Positions 48,109 through 62,231 of a DNA stretch of 64,000 nucleotides are shown piece by piece. Source of the stretch: Epiperipatus broadwayi. Lineage: Eukaryota; Onychophora; Udeonychophora; Euonychophora; Peripatidae. The notes under the pieces are model-generated. The model was not told the origin of the DNA. It ran no database searches and worked only from the letters and a program-made list of their open reading frames with translations. A program made the position numbers and the translations under genes. The DNA is taken from positions 4,711,576-4,775,575 of the forward strand of contig JAQFVV010000036.1 in NCBI GenBank assembly GCA_028023455.1. Direction: 5' to 3'. Positions within the stretch are counted from its first letter, which is position 1; each line of letters starts with the position of its first letter.

Positions 48109-49404
48109 TAATTTTTCATTTTTTGATGTTGTATACAAAATAAAAAATATAATAAATAATGAGTGTAATATTATTGTTTCATTAGATGTGACAGAAATGT
48201 ATGATTCTATTGATAGAATGGATTCCATAAAAATGATTGGACATGCATTAAAAAGTAAAAGTGTTTGTAAATTTGTGATAAAATTTGTTATTGATTCTTT
48301 AATTTTTTTGTTGATAACATTGTTACTTCTTTTGAAAGTGAATATTATAAAATGTCTAATGGTTGGAATGTCGATAAAATATCTAAGGATTGGAATGTGG
48401 ACCTGTCTGTTGTTGCACAAATTTGCAATTTTGATTTGTTAACATATGAGTGTAGTCTTTTAGATATGCATATTTTCAAAAATATTAAAATCTACAAAAG
48501 GTATGTCAATGACGGTTTTGTTTGTGGATATACCAATACTATACATTTCCTTGTAGAGGAATTAAATAATTTAACTGGCTTAAAACAGACTATTGATAAG
48601 GAATGGGATAAAAATTATTAGTATTCTTGCTATTAAAAGGTGTGAAGCTTGCCTTGACAGCAGTGAGAAATATTGATTACTATTTTTACTGTGAATGTTT
48701 AGGTGGTTATTGGTTGGTATCTAATTAAGAGATAATAGTATGTTAAGTTCAAAATTTATATTCAAACTATTGCAAAAAGGGGGATATATAAGTTGTAAAT
48801 CAAAAGTACCAATTATGCATAAGATGGAAAATTTTATATCTTTTCAGCTTTGCAATGAAAAATTATGCTGTTACCAGTGTGATAAATTAAAAACTATTGG
48901 GATATTTGCTAAAAATTGCTTGAAGTTGGTTATAAGATTGAGCAGATTAACAATATGTTATGTCAATTTAAAAAGAGTTATTATGGTTTAAAATAGTTGA
49001 AGATAGTAATAAAAAATGGATATCTGTTACATATATTTCAAATGCTCAAGTGAATTTTTAACGATATATATAAGGATGTATTTAATGCTTCATTTTGTGT
49101 TACAAATAATGTTAATAAGTTACTGAGTAATTCTAAAAATGTCATACCTGTCAAGCAGAAAAGGGTGTATCAAATTTTTGTCAATGTATGTAATCATATA
49201 TACATGAAATGAGGTGCAGTAATGAAAAAGATAAAATGAGCATGAATTGTTATATAAGTGTAAGAAAAGTAAAAATAATAATGATTTAATGACTGCTTCA
49301 GTTTTCTTGGATCATTAAAGAATATGTAAATATAAATTTAAGTTTGTCTTGAAAGTTTTAAGATTCTTCGTGAAGAGAGAAACCATAATAAAAGAAAAAA
49401 AGGA
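48109..49404 (+). pseudogene. Penelope-like element copy 2 (RT and GIY-YIG-like nuclease relic)
   Basis: Across several frames: DVTEMYDSIDRMDSIKMIGH (motif A; conserved aspartate present), MSNGWNVDKI near motif B, IYKRYVNDGFVCGY (catalytic RYVDDGF, first Asp changed to Asn), LVEELNNLTGLKQTI, then GGYISCKSKVPIMHKM, and near 49120-49400 NSKNVIPVKQKRVYQIF ... LMTASVFLDH, matching the nuclease-end words of copy 1. Same order as 2697 to 1600 on the other strand. It is 5'-truncated in motif A, nearly where copy 1 is truncated. Confidence 0.65.
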
Positions 49405-49610
49405 GGCAATTTTAATAAATTTAACGACAAGCTGCTATTATTAAAATTCGAGATTGATGGGATTTGAGTTAATGATGTTTGCTTCTGTTATGTTTTTTTT
49501 TTTCTAATTTAATGACAGTTGACGGAGGGTAAAGGAATTTACTGAGAGTACTTCTGCAGATTGAAAGACTATATAATAGTTAATTACCATTATATTTATT
49601 ATTTTATGTT
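49405..49610 (-). repeat. Right inverted repeat flanking PLE copy 2
   Basis: Reverse complement of 47789-48108 as described there. The two repeats enclose the whole ~1.3-kb coding relic. Confidence 0.8.
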
Positions 49611-50782
49611 ATATATATAAATTCTGTATATAAATATTAAAAAAAAACATATATCGATGTGTTAATCAGAAAAATTATAAAATTAAATCTTAGTAGTTGC
49701 TATGTAATTTCATTGCAGTATACTAGATGTGGGACAAAATTAGACATTAAAACAAACATTTGTTTATTTTAATAGTTAATTACCACATGTCTAGTGCACC
49801 ACAATGAAAGTGGTCATTCTATTTAACATATATGTGCGGTTTGTTATGTATAAATAAGCTGTTTAGTAGATAATATTGATTATATATATATAAATCGGTT
49901 CTTAAAGAAAAACTAAACAATTTATACACTCAAATAAACATCAGGGTAATGGAATATATATAAATCAAAAAGGTAATATACAATTACAAATCTCAAAATT
50001 TAAAATAGTTTTCTTGAACGCTTTAAAAAATTGATAAAGAATAAAACTTTCAATAAATTACTATTTAAAGGATTAAAATAATACGTATATGTTTGGGTCT
50101 TAATTTAAATTACATTAATTTTTGTCTTTTATTCATGCTAATTTGATTTAAGCAATTATTTGTTAGTATAAAATTTAATTATTCTTTATATAACAATAAT
50201 ACTATTATTGGATAACAGTTTTATTGAATAGCAGAATATTATTTTTAATTTGTATAATCAAGTGTTAATATTTCCGCTATTCAGAATTGCGGAGAAAATT
50301 ATAAAATATCTTTTATATAAGGATTGTTTGTTTTCGCATTATTATTTTTTACTTTCATTAACGTCATTCGGTGTTTATTTATAACGCTCTATTTTATCAA
50401 CATAGTTAATAAACAGTTAGTGTTATGAAACTAAAAGAAATTAATTTTAGTATTTTTTTAAATGGAATCTAATCTTCAAGTCTGTTATACCTGATCCAAC
50501 ATTAATTTTTTTACAAAAATTAAAAGATATCAAAGAAAGAGATTTGAAGTTAGCTCCTCACTTAATAGTAAATTCCACACGGAATCTTATTAATATTGGG
50601 CATTAAGTAATTTAATGGTTTATAAATGTATTGCCAAATTTAGTGTTATTTTATAATTTTTTCTTTTATTGTAAACATGGTTGAATAAACCTGTTTTTGA
50701 TACTAACACTATAAAAATTATTTACAATAATGGTATTCTAGTGATTTATAAAACTGTTAACTTTTAATCACCTTATTTAATA
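49611..50782. other. Non-coding stretch
   Basis: A/T-rich sequence without a recognisable gene. Confidence 0.45.
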
Positions 50783-51179
50783 AACAATGAGGATTGCCAA
50801 TTCCTCTACAAGCTTTATGATAAATGCTTAGCCAGAGCCAGCACTTAAAATATCTCTGTCAGGAACCCCTCCCCAAACCCCTGACCATGGTTTTGTGCTT
50901 TGGCACTCCTCAGAGAGGTGTCAGGGTAGGTGTCAGGGTAGGAACCTACCCTGACACCTCTCTGAGGAGTGCCAAAGCACGAAACCATGGTCAGGGGTTT
51001 TGGGGAGGGGTTCCTGACAGAGATATTTTAACCTACCCTGACACCTCTCTGAGGAGTGCCAAAGCACGAAACCATGGTCAGGGGTTTGGGGAGGGGTTCC
51101 TGGCAGAGATATTTTAAATGCTGGCTCTGGCTAAGCATTTATCATAAAGCTTGTAGAGGAATTGGCAATCCTCACTGTT
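50783..51179. mobile_element. GC-rich foldback element (family D) with TA target duplication
   Basis: AACAATGAGGATTGCCAATT at the left mirrors AATTGGCAATCCTCACTGTT at the right; TA flanks both ends (50781-50782 and 51180-51181), as for Tc1/mariner-type MITEs. Arms of about 160 bp are much richer in G/C than their surroundings. The right arm unit (CCTACCCTGACACCTCTCTG ... GAGATATTTTAA) is duplicated in tandem. The 97-codon frame inside follows the repeats and is not a gene. Confidence 0.75.
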
Positions 51180-51549
51180 TATAACTTACAAGCTTAAGAG
51201 ATAGGGTCATGTGATCTATGAATTGATCTATGACTTTTATTTTGACTATTTACCTTATTTAATAGTTTTACTTTTTTGTTCTTTATAACTTCAGCCAAGA
51301 TAATATAATTAACTATATACAAAAACGACATAAATATATAATTATGTCAATTAATACATACACTCACAGAGAAATTTAAATTCTAAAAGAAAGAAATTAT
51401 ATATATATATATTTTTTTTTTATTTAAAAAAACTATATTTACATTTGATTCAGTATATACATCGTAACAATCATTACTTTAAAAAATAAATTAAGATCAA
51501 ATGTATCCAGTAAATTACATTATCTCCACCTTTCATTTAATCAGTGATC
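51180..51549. other. Non-coding stretch / probable LINE 3' flank
   Basis: Follows the 3' end of the minus-strand LINE; includes A/T runs near 51400-51425 that could be its tail. Confidence 0.4.
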
Positions 51550-51560
51550 TGTAAGAGCAT

Positions 51561-53719
51561 TCAGCTCCACATTTCACACCTTGTAGGAACATAACCACCC
51601 CATACCAATAAAAACATTTTTCTTGGCCAAAATTTCAAACCTTTATAAAACATGTCATCCCATTCTTTTTCCATTTTTTTTTTCCAATATATCTTCTTGT
51701 TATCAAAGATCAGAGCACACCTAGATATCCATATTGCTCTCATTACATGCACAATAACTATGGCATTATGAGGCTTTAATAAAACAATGTTTTCTTTAAA
51801 TAAGAGTCTTAGATTCACAATAGGCTTATGGAAGACCATAGATCTCAAATCACTAAAGGCTGTACATTCCTCCATCAGGTGAAGAAAGGTCTCGTCGGAT
51901 CTGTTACAGCATTTGCATAGATCATCCAGGCCCATTTTCAGCCTTTGGTTTAAAAAAGTTGTGGTTGGCAAAATTCCATTTATCAATCTGAAAATAAATT
52001 TCATAACAGACTGTGATGTACAAATAGATTGGAAATTTTTTAGAATTTTTTTTAATGAGGCATTGAGCCAGAAGTTTTCATTAGAAAGTTTTTAAGCTCT
52101 TTATATTTTAAATTATCTAAGGTCTCTAAGTTTAGATCATCCTGGATATCCCTGTATGCAATCATCATATCATCAAAATAAGATACTCCGTCCGACCCCA
52201 GGTTAGAATCTATATTAATATTCTGTGTTAGCGGCCTGAGTAAATTATCATCAATGATCCTTAAATAAGCTCTTGCCTTAATGAAGCTCACCAATGACTT
52301 AGGGTCAATTAAATTGAGACTCCCTTCTCCAATCGGTAGCTGCATTATTTTAGTAGGTATCAGGCTATACTTCTTACCCCAAATATATCTTTTTGCCAAT
52401 TGAATGATCTTAAGACTAGTGGCATTAAAGATTTTCATCCATGGTCCATAGTAAGAGAGCACACCAACAGCAATAGCATTAAAAACCTTTGCTCTGGTTG
52501 TTTCATACAATTTAAATGGGGAAAAGGCATTTATTTTAGTTTCGATGATTTTTACAACCAGTTTGTTCAAATGGGCACTCATTTTAGTTTTAGACAGATA
52601 GAGAGGCAACCCTAGAAAGGAGGAAGGCATGCCCAAGAAGTCACATGGGATTCTCTTGGCAGTGGCCAATTGCCATGCAGCCGACTTGGAAGATTGAATA
52701 CATGAGCCTGTAGAGATCTGAAATTTATTTAAGATGTTAAAGATTCTATGCACACTGGCCACATTCTCGAATATAATAAGAACATCATCGACAAAGGCAG
52801 TGACATGAACAAAGGCACCAAGCTGAGGTAAGAAAATCCCATTGGTTGAGGCTTCTATTTCCCTAATCATCGGATCCAGATAAATGGCAAAGAGGAGGGC
52901 TGCCAAAGGAGACCCCTGTGGGATCCCCCTTGACGGAACAAAGAAATTAGAATGCCTTGCAAAGTTCTTAAGCGCTATTCTCCCATTGGTCACATAATTG
53001 TTGATTGCTGTAATTAGATTCTCCTCACCCTCCATAAGTGGTGCCAATGAACTAGACAGAAATGACCAATCAACCACATCAAATGCAGGTTTAAAGTCTA
53101 TCTGCATTGCAAAGAATTGAGTTAACTTATTACACCTGGCATATCTGATTGCATCCTGGATCTTCATAATTGCATCAGTTGCTCTCTTACCTTTAATAGC
53201 GTAATGAGCCACTGAAATTCTATTTTTTATTCTATTATACAATTTCTTCAATATAATTCTAGCAAATATTTTTGAGTCAATGTCCTCGATAGTAATATTT
53301 CTCAGGTCATTTACATATGGGATGTGTATATTCCTATTCTTTTTTATACAAAAAATTATTCTGTTATTAATCATTGGCCAATCTATTGGTTGTGCACACA
53401 ACTGATTGTAATATTTTGCAAGCATTTCAATTATCAAGTAAGATATTGATTTATAAATTCTGGCAGGTGTAGAATCATGAGCAGTAACTGTGTGATTTGA
53501 TAGTCTAGTTATTTCCTCACTAATCTCTAGGTGTGAGATATACTGCTGATCCTTGGCCACCATCATCCTTGGCCAATGGTCTGAATTCCTTTCATCATTT
53601 CCCATAGTGTTTTGCAGATTTTTATATATGTGCTGATCCACATGCAGCCCTGACAAAATCTCTCCATTCTCAGTTTTGACACATGTAATACCTAGACTGA
53701 GGCACGTACACCTTGGCAT
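51561..53719 (-). pseudogene. Tx1/L1-like LINE ORF2: RT, thumb and zf-RVT
   Basis: Two frames with one shift near 52050. In the 555-residue part: IDSKIFARIILKKLYNRIKN, IDFKPAFDVVDWSFL (motif A), GIPQGSPLAALLFAIYLDPM (motif B), AFVDDVLIIF (catalytic FVDD, both Asp kept), FLGLPLYLSKTKMSAHLNKL, and RYIWGKKYSLIPTKIMQLP. The 147-residue C-terminus has CKCCNRSDETFLHLMEEC (C-x2-C-x7-H-x4-C zinc motif). The RT copies LINE RNA at the nicked target. Only a few frame breaks, so the insertion is fairly recent. Confidence 0.85.
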
Positions 53720-54776
53720 AGTTCAATGTTGGTTTTATGATGCAGGCAATATTAGGGAGTATCTTTCGCAATCTTATAGCATATATTTCTTCCTGCATTT
53801 TCTCATAGATGTCATTATATTCTTCCTGCAGGGAGTTGATCAATGAGCGATTATTAAGGTTTTAGCAAAGTCATTTAAGCGGGATTTCATTTGGTTTTGA
53901 GACAAATCCAGTTCCATTCCAGAAGAACAGACATCAGATATAAGTTTTTTCAATCTAATCCAAGCCACACATGGAGACAAGGCTGTTTGCTTAGTGAAGT
54001 AACAAGAAGCTACAATTAAATTCGATCTCTGATCACAGGTCAAATTGAATGAATTACTAATATTTTTTTTTATGCTAAACTGGTAGCTACATTCTGGATC
54101 CCCATCATAGAGCCTTACCACCAACTTTACACACAGGTGATCAGAGAAAGCAACAATTGAAGTATCAATTTCAACATCCTTTATCTTAGATCTCGAAATG
54201 AAAAACAAATCAATCAGTGATGAGTAACGACTATTAAAAAAGGTAAAGGCATTTGCTCCATATTTACTTTGACATGGCAGCACATCAATATCCTGCAACT
54301 TATTTTTTAGCTGAACTGGAATGTCCTGAAATGTGACATTAAAATCCCCTCCAATTATTACTATTCCTGGATGCAGAGTCAAGTGGAACTGCATCTCTTT
54401 AATAATTTTGGGCACCTCCCTTCCTCTATTTGTCGAATAAATTGCTACAACATAGTGCATCTGTTCTTGCATTTGAAAAGAGATTACTATGTGATTGATC
54501 TGCATACTTATGATCCGCACCTTATAAATTTTAGACTTTATATTAATTAGAAATGGCAACACCTTGTGCCGGTCTAATGTTCTGCTTGTACAATAATAGA
54601 CCTTTCCGTTTAATTTGATCGATAAACTGTTGAGGTGTATTTACATTTATCTTTGTTTCTGTTAGAATAGCAATATCAAATTTTTGTGAAGCAAGATAAT
54701 CAGTAAGCTTTAGTACCTTGTCATGGCTTTTAATGCCTCTAACATTAATGGTGACTATATTTAATGACTTATACAT
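53720..54776 (-). pseudogene. Tx1/L1-like LINE ORF2: apurinic endonuclease domain
   Basis: Begins MYKSLNIVTINVRGIKSHDK (54776), then ILTETKINVNTPQQ, a frameshift near 54550, VVAIYSTNRGREVPK, VIIGGDFNVT, SLIDLFFISRSKI and FSDHLCVKLVV. These are the N, E, Y, GDFN, D and SDH signatures of the exonuclease III-like LINE endonuclease that nicks the target site. Active-site residues are all visible; only frameshifts and stops disable the copy. Confidence 0.85.
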
Positions 54777-55178
54777 AGTGCGGATCCAAAGATTTCATTG
54801 CCTTATACTACTATAGCCACTTTCATGACCACAATCATTCATATTAACACCAGTCCCATTATGGTATAGATTTACTATTTCCAGTTCCATTTCATTTTGG
54901 TTTAGTTTCTCTGTTTCAAGTTCAGACTCAGTTATAGATGAGTGCCTTCCAGGGACATTTGACAGAAAATGTTCTGTTTACTTATTTTTTTTTCCCTTTA
55001 CTTCAGTTTTCTCTATATCAGTTATGTCAACATGCTTATTATTATCATTATTAATTATGTTGTTTTCCATTTTCTCTATATCATTTACCTCAACGTATGT
55101 TTCTTCATTTTCCATAATTGCTGAGCTTTCATCAACTAAGCACTGCCTCTGTATTTGAGCAGGTGCAGCATTATCTAG
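54777..55178 (-). pseudogene. ORF1 C-terminal extension / ORF1-ORF2 spacer
   Basis: After the TAG at ~55180 the frame remains open (LDNAAPAQIQRQCLVDESSA ... EKTEVKGKKNK) to near 54985, so the stop may be a mutation in a longer ORF1. ORF2 starts about 200 bp further on. Confidence 0.5.
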
Positions 55179-56291
55179 TTAGAGATCATCAATAATTTCC
55201 TGCTCGTATATAAGTTCTTCATCAGGACTATTATTTACAACATTAGCCCAAGATTTTAATGGAGCTATGTTACAGTAGTGATTTAGACGATTGAATTTAT
55301 TACATTTGACACATGGCCCAGCATCACACAGAGCTGCAATGTGACCAATACGATTACATCTAAAACAAATGGGTGGCCTACCTTTAATAATAATGGAGAT
55401 TGGCATATGATCTTTAAAAATTTTATGTGGGATCTGTTCCCTTGAAATGCCCTTGTTCATTTTCAACACAATTGACCATGAATTTGAGGGGATTTGAAAT
55501 GCAGTTCCGGGTGTTAATAATCTTTCCATTTTATTAACATCGGCATACAACGCTATTTCCGACTTAAAAAACTCAACATCAAAATTAGGCGGAGTATGCA
55601 AAACTTTTCCGTAAACTAGGGGGTTCGGTTTTTTCGAGACGTAATATATTTTCTTATTTTGAATTTTTTTTATCGTTGCCTCCGCTTTTTCTTTTTGATC
55701 GGTGGTAAAATACTCAATAGAAACAAAACCCCTTGCAGCAAAGAAAGCTGTATGTTTAACGGTATTTAATAAACTATTTTGATCAAGAACCTTAAGGTAT
55801 TCGTTTATATCAGGTTTATCAAGGACATGTTCACCGCTGGACTCATTAGATTGCATAATTAAACTAAAAATGGACATACATGCCAACATACAACTAGTAA
55901 ATATCCTTTTCCAGTAAGAGTTTAAGCAAATGAAGGCCCTCGATGGGGGTTGACAAGAAATGTTATCCGCAAGTGTATTATCACTAAAATCTAGATAACT
56001 CGTATCCTGTTTACCTGCATTTTCCCCCACATGTAAACATAAATCCTCTTCCTTTGTGTCCTGGTTTTTTTCCTTGAATGCACTAATATTATTTTCTATA
56101 TCCAGTTTTCTTTTTTTATTGCATAGCTCAATACTTTTTACTTCGGTCATAACGTTATTACTAACGGCAACAGAATTCTCACATGTATTACCTCCATCTT
56201 TAGATATTATAGTTTCATCACCTTTCAAACCTTTATTTATCACCTTGTTCTTTTTTGATGACTTCTTTGTCATATTAAAAATGCACAACAA
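55179..56291 (-). CDS. Tx1/L1-like LINE ORF1 protein with zinc knuckle
   Basis: 370 residues open from the ATG at 56291; the downstream ATG at 56273 (MTKKSSKKNKVINKGLKGDE) is an equally likely start. A basic, lysine-rich N-terminus is followed by a central region with ARGFVSIEYFTTDQKEKAEA (RRM-like) and a zinc knuckle CFRCNRIGHIAALC (C-x2-C-x4-H-x4-C, residues ~313-326), plus CVKCNKFNRLNHYC right after. Such proteins bind LINE RNA and form the RNP with ORF2. It is upstream of ORF2 in the same orientation; a related relic lies at 34.9-36.2 kb. Confidence 0.8.
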   Translation of the reverse strand: MLCIFNMTKKSSKKNKVINKGLKGDETIISKDGGNTCENSVAVSNNVMTEVKSIELCNKKRKLDIENNISAFKEKNQDTKEEDLCLHVGENAGKQDTSYLDFSDNTLADNISCQPPSRAFICLNSYWKRIFTSCMLACMSIFSLIMQSNESSGEHVLDKPDINEYLKVLDQNSLLNTVKHTAFFAARGFVSIEYFTTDQKEKAEATIKKIQNKKIYYVSKKPNPLVYGKVLHTPPNFDVEFFKSEIALYADVNKMERLLTPGTAFQIPSNSWSIVLKMNKGISREQIPHKIFKDHMPISIIIKGRPPICFRCNRIGHIAALCDAGPCVKCNKFNRLNHYCNIAPLKSWANVVNNSPDEELIYEQEIIDDL

Positions 56292-56385
56292 TTACCAACC
56301 TGGACAACTTCAGGGAAGAAACGAAAGCAAACAGGCGGACGCCATTATTCACCGGAAGTAGTCCAGAAAGAAAATTATATTAAAT
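56292..56385 (-). promoter_or_regulatory. Probable LINE 5' UTR / promoter end
   Basis: About 90 bp, notably more G/C-rich than its surroundings (GGTGAATAATGGCGTCCGCC on the minus strand), ending where A/T-rich unique sequence starts. It suggests that the 51.5-56.4 kb LINE reaches its 5' end. Confidence 0.45.
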
Positions 56386-57681
56386 GATTGTTTTTATGTT
56401 AATATTTACTGTATTTTATTAATAAATAATAATATTTCAAACAAACTATTATTGTTTTACTTTATATAATGATGTTGACTTGATTTTATAAGATTAATAA
56501 CTCATTTACTATTTTAATAAGACTAGTGGATTTTATAATTAAAGATTTGGAATGCTTCTAGAACCTTCAAAACTGATTGGCCGCCATTAAATAAATATGC
56601 ATTTGAATATAATATTTTAAGTATAAACTAAACTATAAAATATTAATAGAAGATCTAAATAAACTAGGATTATATATGTTAACTTGTATTGTTTATTATA
56701 TATACACATTTCTTTGCACTTACACAATTCTATTTATCCATTTTTTCATGGTTATTATATAAGTGTATAAAACAATCAAACAAACAAAAAATCTAAAGGG
56801 ACGAGTGTGTATATCTGCAGGGAAAGATGGGGTTTAAAGCCTGCTTGTTGATACAACAGTTAGATATGTCATATAGGTCTTGAAGTGCTGTCTGACTCTC
56901 AGAATAAACATTTCAATATATTAATTCTAATATGCTCACAAATAAATGATGAATACATAGTATTATTTCTGGGAGGGTCTGTGTACTAAAAATAAACTGA
57001 GATTGTCACTATAAAAATATATAGTTTAAATTTTATTTTAGTCACCTTGTACATTTTCAAAGCATTAATAACAAACTTACATTTATCAAAATTATAACAA
57101 TTCACCATTATATTGCATAAGATAATAGTAACAGTCCAATCTACCACATATATTAGAATATACACTAATAATAATATGTATAGCCTTGAATGATCAATTT
57201 TCCAAGGTTCAGTAATATCAACATAATAGTGTCCAATATCATATCAGCTTTGCAAATGAAAAGAAATTTATTTTCATTTGTTTTTCTATGTTTATATATG
57301 AAAATCAGATCAGATAATAATATTTATCAGGGTGAAGATCAAATCTGACATAAATGTTCATACAGCCTCATTCCAATCAGCTTTTGTACAAATTTACAAT
57401 ATAGTGTAACAATTTTTATGAACAAATAAATATTAAATGATAAATTTCTAATGGTACTGTAAAATAACAATAATTATAAACTTTTCAATTAATTATGTCA
57501 ATATGACACATTTTAATGTCAAATTTGTTTTTCAAATTAAAAAAAAAATATCTGTAAAATGTATTACTCCAAATGTTTCATATTATTAGCTGTATGTTCT
57601 TTGACATTTACATATTTTATATTTAGTTGTTTGCTTGTATTTTTTTTAAATAAATAGATATTAGGTATACTTTATAAATGT
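56386..57681. other. Non-coding stretch
   Basis: No gene or repeat recognised. Confidence 0.5.
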
Positions 57682-58690
57682 ACATCATCATCATCATCAT
57701 AGTCAACCATTATCAATCTACTGCAAGATGAAAGTCTCTCCAAGTTCAATCCATCTTCTGTGATCTTTAGTTTCTATTCTCCACATAACCCGGCACACTT
57801 TCTTATTTTGTCTATCCATCTCATATATGGTCTATTTCTGGGTTCTTTAAACCTCTTGGAATCCAGTTTAAGATTTCAAATGTCCATCTAATATCATTTT
57901 TTCTAGCAATATGTCCAGCCCAACTCCACTTCAGACTTTTCATTTTTTCACTGAGGTCAGTAATACTTGTTTGTTCTCTTACCCATATATTGTGTTTTCA
58001 ATCTCTTCTTGTTACTCCCAACATGCATTTCTTCATACTTCTTTGAAGGGTCTGAAGTCTCTGTATTGGTTTTCTGTTAAGTGTTTAAGTCTAAGATCCA
58101 TAAGTGAAAACTGGTAAAACACATTTATTAAAAACTTTCCTTTTCAAACACATAGGCATATTTCATTTTAGTATTAAGTTATTTTTACCAAAAGCACTCA
58201 AACCAAGTTTAATTATGTGATTAATTTCATCCATTACATTTCCATCTGTCTTAATAATCTGACCAAGATATCTGTAGCTGTTAACTTCTTCTAATTCATC
58301 ATAATCAATCTTTATTTACATATTTTGAGAAAATCGATTAAACATTACTTTAGTCTTTTTAACATTTATCTTTAGACCTACTTTCCTACTTTCATCTGAT
58401 AATTCCTGCAACATTTCCCGAAGCTCTAAAGCATTATTTTCAAAAACAACTACATCATCTGCAAAATGTAAATGACTTAAATCATCTCCATTTACATCGA
58501 CTCCTTTAACATCCCATTTTAATCCACAAAATACTTTTTGCAATACTGCTGTAAAAACTTTTGGCGATATGGAGTCACCATGTCTTACACCCTTCTCAAT
58601 GTTGACTTTCCTAGTATCATTATGTAATCTAATTGTTGGTATTGCATTTTTATAAATATTCTTTAAAATATGTACATAATAAGCCAATTA
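57682..58690 (-). pseudogene. RTE-family LINE with (TCA)n tail (copy 3, longest)
   Basis: Starts at an ATC repeat like the copies at 15.06 and 31.44 kb and extends further 5'. A 123-residue frame (58316-58687) contains ILKNIYKNAIPTIRL, KGVRHGDSISPKVFTAVL (motif B) and HFADDVVVF (catalytic FADD), then LNVKK-type SRKVGLKINVKKTKVMFN, matching RTE reverse transcriptase. The C-terminal part (57700-58150) is broken by stops. 5'-truncated within RT. Confidence 0.85.
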
Positions 58691-58825
58691 AAATAAGGCT
58701 ATTTAAATCTTTAAGATTTTAAATGTTCACCCAAGAATCATTATCTGATGATTCCCTTGTCATATAAGACCTTTAAGATGTCCATAAAAAGTGATTTTTT
58801 TTCATTGGAGAGCATGATACTGATA

Positions 58826-61421
<2,596 letters not shown>

Positions 61422-61427
61422 GAAGAA

Positions 61428-61545
61428 GAATTCAATTCATTTATTTAAGTGCTAAACAACAGCATAAAGCCAATTACAATTTTCATATTACAATAAAAAA
61501 GAAGATAATACATATGACATAAAATGAAAATATAAATGTTTACAT
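61428..61545 (-). mobile_element. Short 3' fragment of the same Jockey/CR1-like LINE
   Basis: About 110 bp matching the 3' UTR end at 59012-59080 (TTCAATTCATTTATTTA, CAGCATAAAGCCAATTACA), with its (ATT)n tail being the 61168-61417 tract. Confidence 0.75.
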
Positions 61546-61622
61546 AACAATAATAATAATAATAATAATATTAATAATAATAACAACAACAAAAACAATA
61601 ATAATAATAAAAACAATAATAA
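61546..61622. repeat. Mixed (AAT)n/(AAC)n microsatellite
   Basis: Imperfect AAT and AAC repeats immediately before the LINE starting near 61630. Confidence 0.9.
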
Positions 61623-61629
61623 TTTCAAA

Positions 61630-62231
61630 CAGAATCTTCAGACTCATCAACTCTTCAACCCACCCCCACCCCCGATTATTTTGGATCAAATACACCATTT
61701 ACCACTAATGAATTTGCTTTGAAGCTTGCCACTCTGCCCAATGCATGTCATCCAGGCACTCATGGCATACCAAAATTTGTGTATGAGCATCTTAGCCACA
61801 CTACTACTCAAGTATTATGTAATCTTGCAAACTATCTCTCACAAAAATATATAACATTGAAAATCTTTATCCAATTGCAATAGTACCATTTAATAAGAAA
61901 CCAGCTCCAATAACCACCCTTAATAATATTTGGCCTATCTCCATGTGCTCAATAGCCATCAAGATCATTGAGAAAGTAATTAAAGACAGGATTGAGCCAT
62001 ATCTGCTCCCATTGATTTCACCACATCAGTTTGCAAGAAATCAATCATCTACAGAACAGACAGCACTTCTTTTCAAAGCTGTATTGGGATCGGTATGAGG
62101 TTGGAAAAAATACTGCCCAGTTGCAATTCAAATAGACATGAGTCAGCTTTTGATTCTGTAGCAATCGAGATATTAATTAAAATGTTGGATGCCACCACAA
62201 TACCTCATACTTTTTATATGTTATAACCAAC
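61630..62231 (+). pseudogene. Tx1/L1-like LINE ORF2, RT N-terminal part (frame-broken)
   Basis: Across shifts the plus strand reads LATLPNACHPGTHGIPKFVY, WPISMCSIAIKIIEKVIKDR, SPHQFARNQSSTEQTALLFK and AIQIDMSQ then AFDSVAIEILIKM, i.e. the RT fingers and motif A in order. It continues into the open frame at 62232. Three or more frameshifts/stops. Confidence 0.7.

Noticed and set aside
50824-51117. 97-codon frame with repeated VRVGTYPDTSLRSAKA
   Set aside because: Results from the inverted and tandem repeats of the GC-rich foldback element.
57911-58117. Plus-strand serine-rich frames over the RTE copies (also 14953-15319 and 31429-31869)
   Set aside because: Antisense shadows of RTE coding sequence on the minus strand.
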